A program made the translations under genes and the position numbers. This document shows, in pieces, positions 63,685-64,000 of a DNA stretch of 64,000 nucleotides (positions are counted from its first letter, which is position 1; every line of letters starts with the position of its first letter). The stretch is from the NCBI GenBank assembly GCA_013416395.1, contig JACCEP010000002.1, positions 248,001 to 312,000 on the forward strand, given 5' to 3'. The notes under the pieces are model-generated. The model was given only the letters and a program-made list of their open reading frames with translations. It did no database searches and was not told the origin of the DNA. The stretch is from Alcaligenaceae bacterium (GTDB taxonomy: Bacteria > Pseudomonadota > Gammaproteobacteria > Burkholderiales > Burkholderiaceae_B).

Positions 63685-64000
63685 TCAGTAGAGTCTGTGA
63701 TGTGAGTCGATCACAGCGTTAACAAACTCATCGATATGACGCGCGCACCATTCAGGATGAGATGCGGGCAGCATGTGGCGGGCTTCGTCGTGCCAGAACA
63801 CACGCGCGTGGCGTGCACCGGCAAAACTGGCGCGTGTCATGGCGGGCGATACAACGGTGTCGCATCTGCCTGCAAGAACCAGTAAAGGCAGCGCGATTGC
63901 TGCTGCGGCCTGACGGCCATCAGCATGGCGCAGCAACTTAAGGTCGTGCAGCAAGCGCTCTGGGTGTGGTGGTGTAGGCGGCATGTCAAGATCGCAACGT
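63685..64000 (-). CDS. bioH: BioH-like alpha/beta hydrolase, C-terminal part (cut by window end)
   Basis: The frame is open to the end of the window and has no required start here. The visible 104 residues show the end of an alpha/beta hydrolase: LPLLVLAGRCDTVVSPAM with the catalytic Asp region, and WHDEARHMLPASHPEWCARHIDEFV with the catalytic His. Position directly before bioC suggests the BioH esterase that releases pimeloyl-ACP methyl ester. Only the C-terminal third is present, so the name rests on context. Confidence 0.65.
   Translation of the reverse strand, partial: RCDLDMPPTPPHPERLLHDLKLLRHADGRQAAAAIALPLLVLAGRCDTVVSPAMTRASFAGARHARVFWHDEARHMLPASHPEWCARHIDEFVNAVIDSHHRLY

Overview
This 64 kb window looks like ordinary chromosome from a beta-proteobacterium of the order Burkholderiales, most likely the Alcaligenaceae (Bordetella/Achromobacter/Pusillimonas-like relatives). 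That placement is inference. It rests on moderately high GC, the gene set (minCDE beside glnS, dusB-fis-purH-ruvC, a phasin, lldP with a GntR regulator, yjcH-actP-acs with a transporter-sensor kinase) and the style of the proteins. No phage, insertion sequence, integrase or CRISPR array was seen. One tRNA gene (Cys-GCA) and no rRNA were found.

Layout. 0-1 kb: a HigB/HigA-like toxin-antitoxin pair with two near-identical palindromic sites upstream. 1-5 kb: glnS-minC-minD-minE on the minus strand. 5-7.5 kb: a divergent cytochrome bd-like pair whose large subunit lacks the expected haem ligands. 7.5-11.5 kb: an OmpR/EnvZ-like pair and a ClcB-like chloride channel with CBS domains. 11.6-14.6 kb: an orphan usher-like barrel and recQ. 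14.6-23 kb: ruvB, a fold-type II PLP lyase, ruvA, ruvC, purH, fis, dusB and a ubiquinone-pathway hydroxylase. Two 7-bp tandem arrays sit between ruvB and the lyase. 23-26.6 kb: a small TM2-like protein, a probable leader-peptide/attenuator region before an orphan MgtC C-terminal domain, a CtaG-type protein and a BepA-like protease. 26.7-36.4 kb: hydrolase, NTF2-like protein, ilvE with azlCD, rhlE, a thioredoxin-like protein, EI24 and MoCF proteins, an IclR regulator and a phasin. 36.4-40.3 kb: pyrD, bpt, aat, nudix hydrolase and a conserved hypothetical. 40.4-43.8 kb: lldP with promoter, operator and overlapping small ORF, a GntR regulator and tRNA-Cys.

44-52 kb is a sulfur/redox-flavoured cluster. 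It holds an ArsR repressor with the cysteine pair of the BigR/SqrR persulfide sensors, an AhpD-like protein, a DsrE protein and a two-component system. It continues with a TetR regulator with perfect palindromes before itself and before an SQR-like flavoprotein/DUF1641 unit, then a TlpA thioredoxin fused to an Lgt-like membrane part. 52-62 kb: a CorA-type transporter and a complete acetate module (1144-aa SSS-PAS-kinase-REC sensor, LuxR-type regulator, acs, actP, DUF485). 62-64 kb: bioD, bioC and the 3' part of a BioH-like gene that leaves the window.

The most unusual signals are the haem-ligand-less bd-like pair, the leader ORF with mutually exclusive hairpins before the MgtC-like gene, a second similar-looking leader ORF overlapping lldP, the paired heptamer arrays, and the two matching TetR palindromes. 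All start codons were chosen by eye from ribosome-binding sites, overlaps and family length. No database search was possible.
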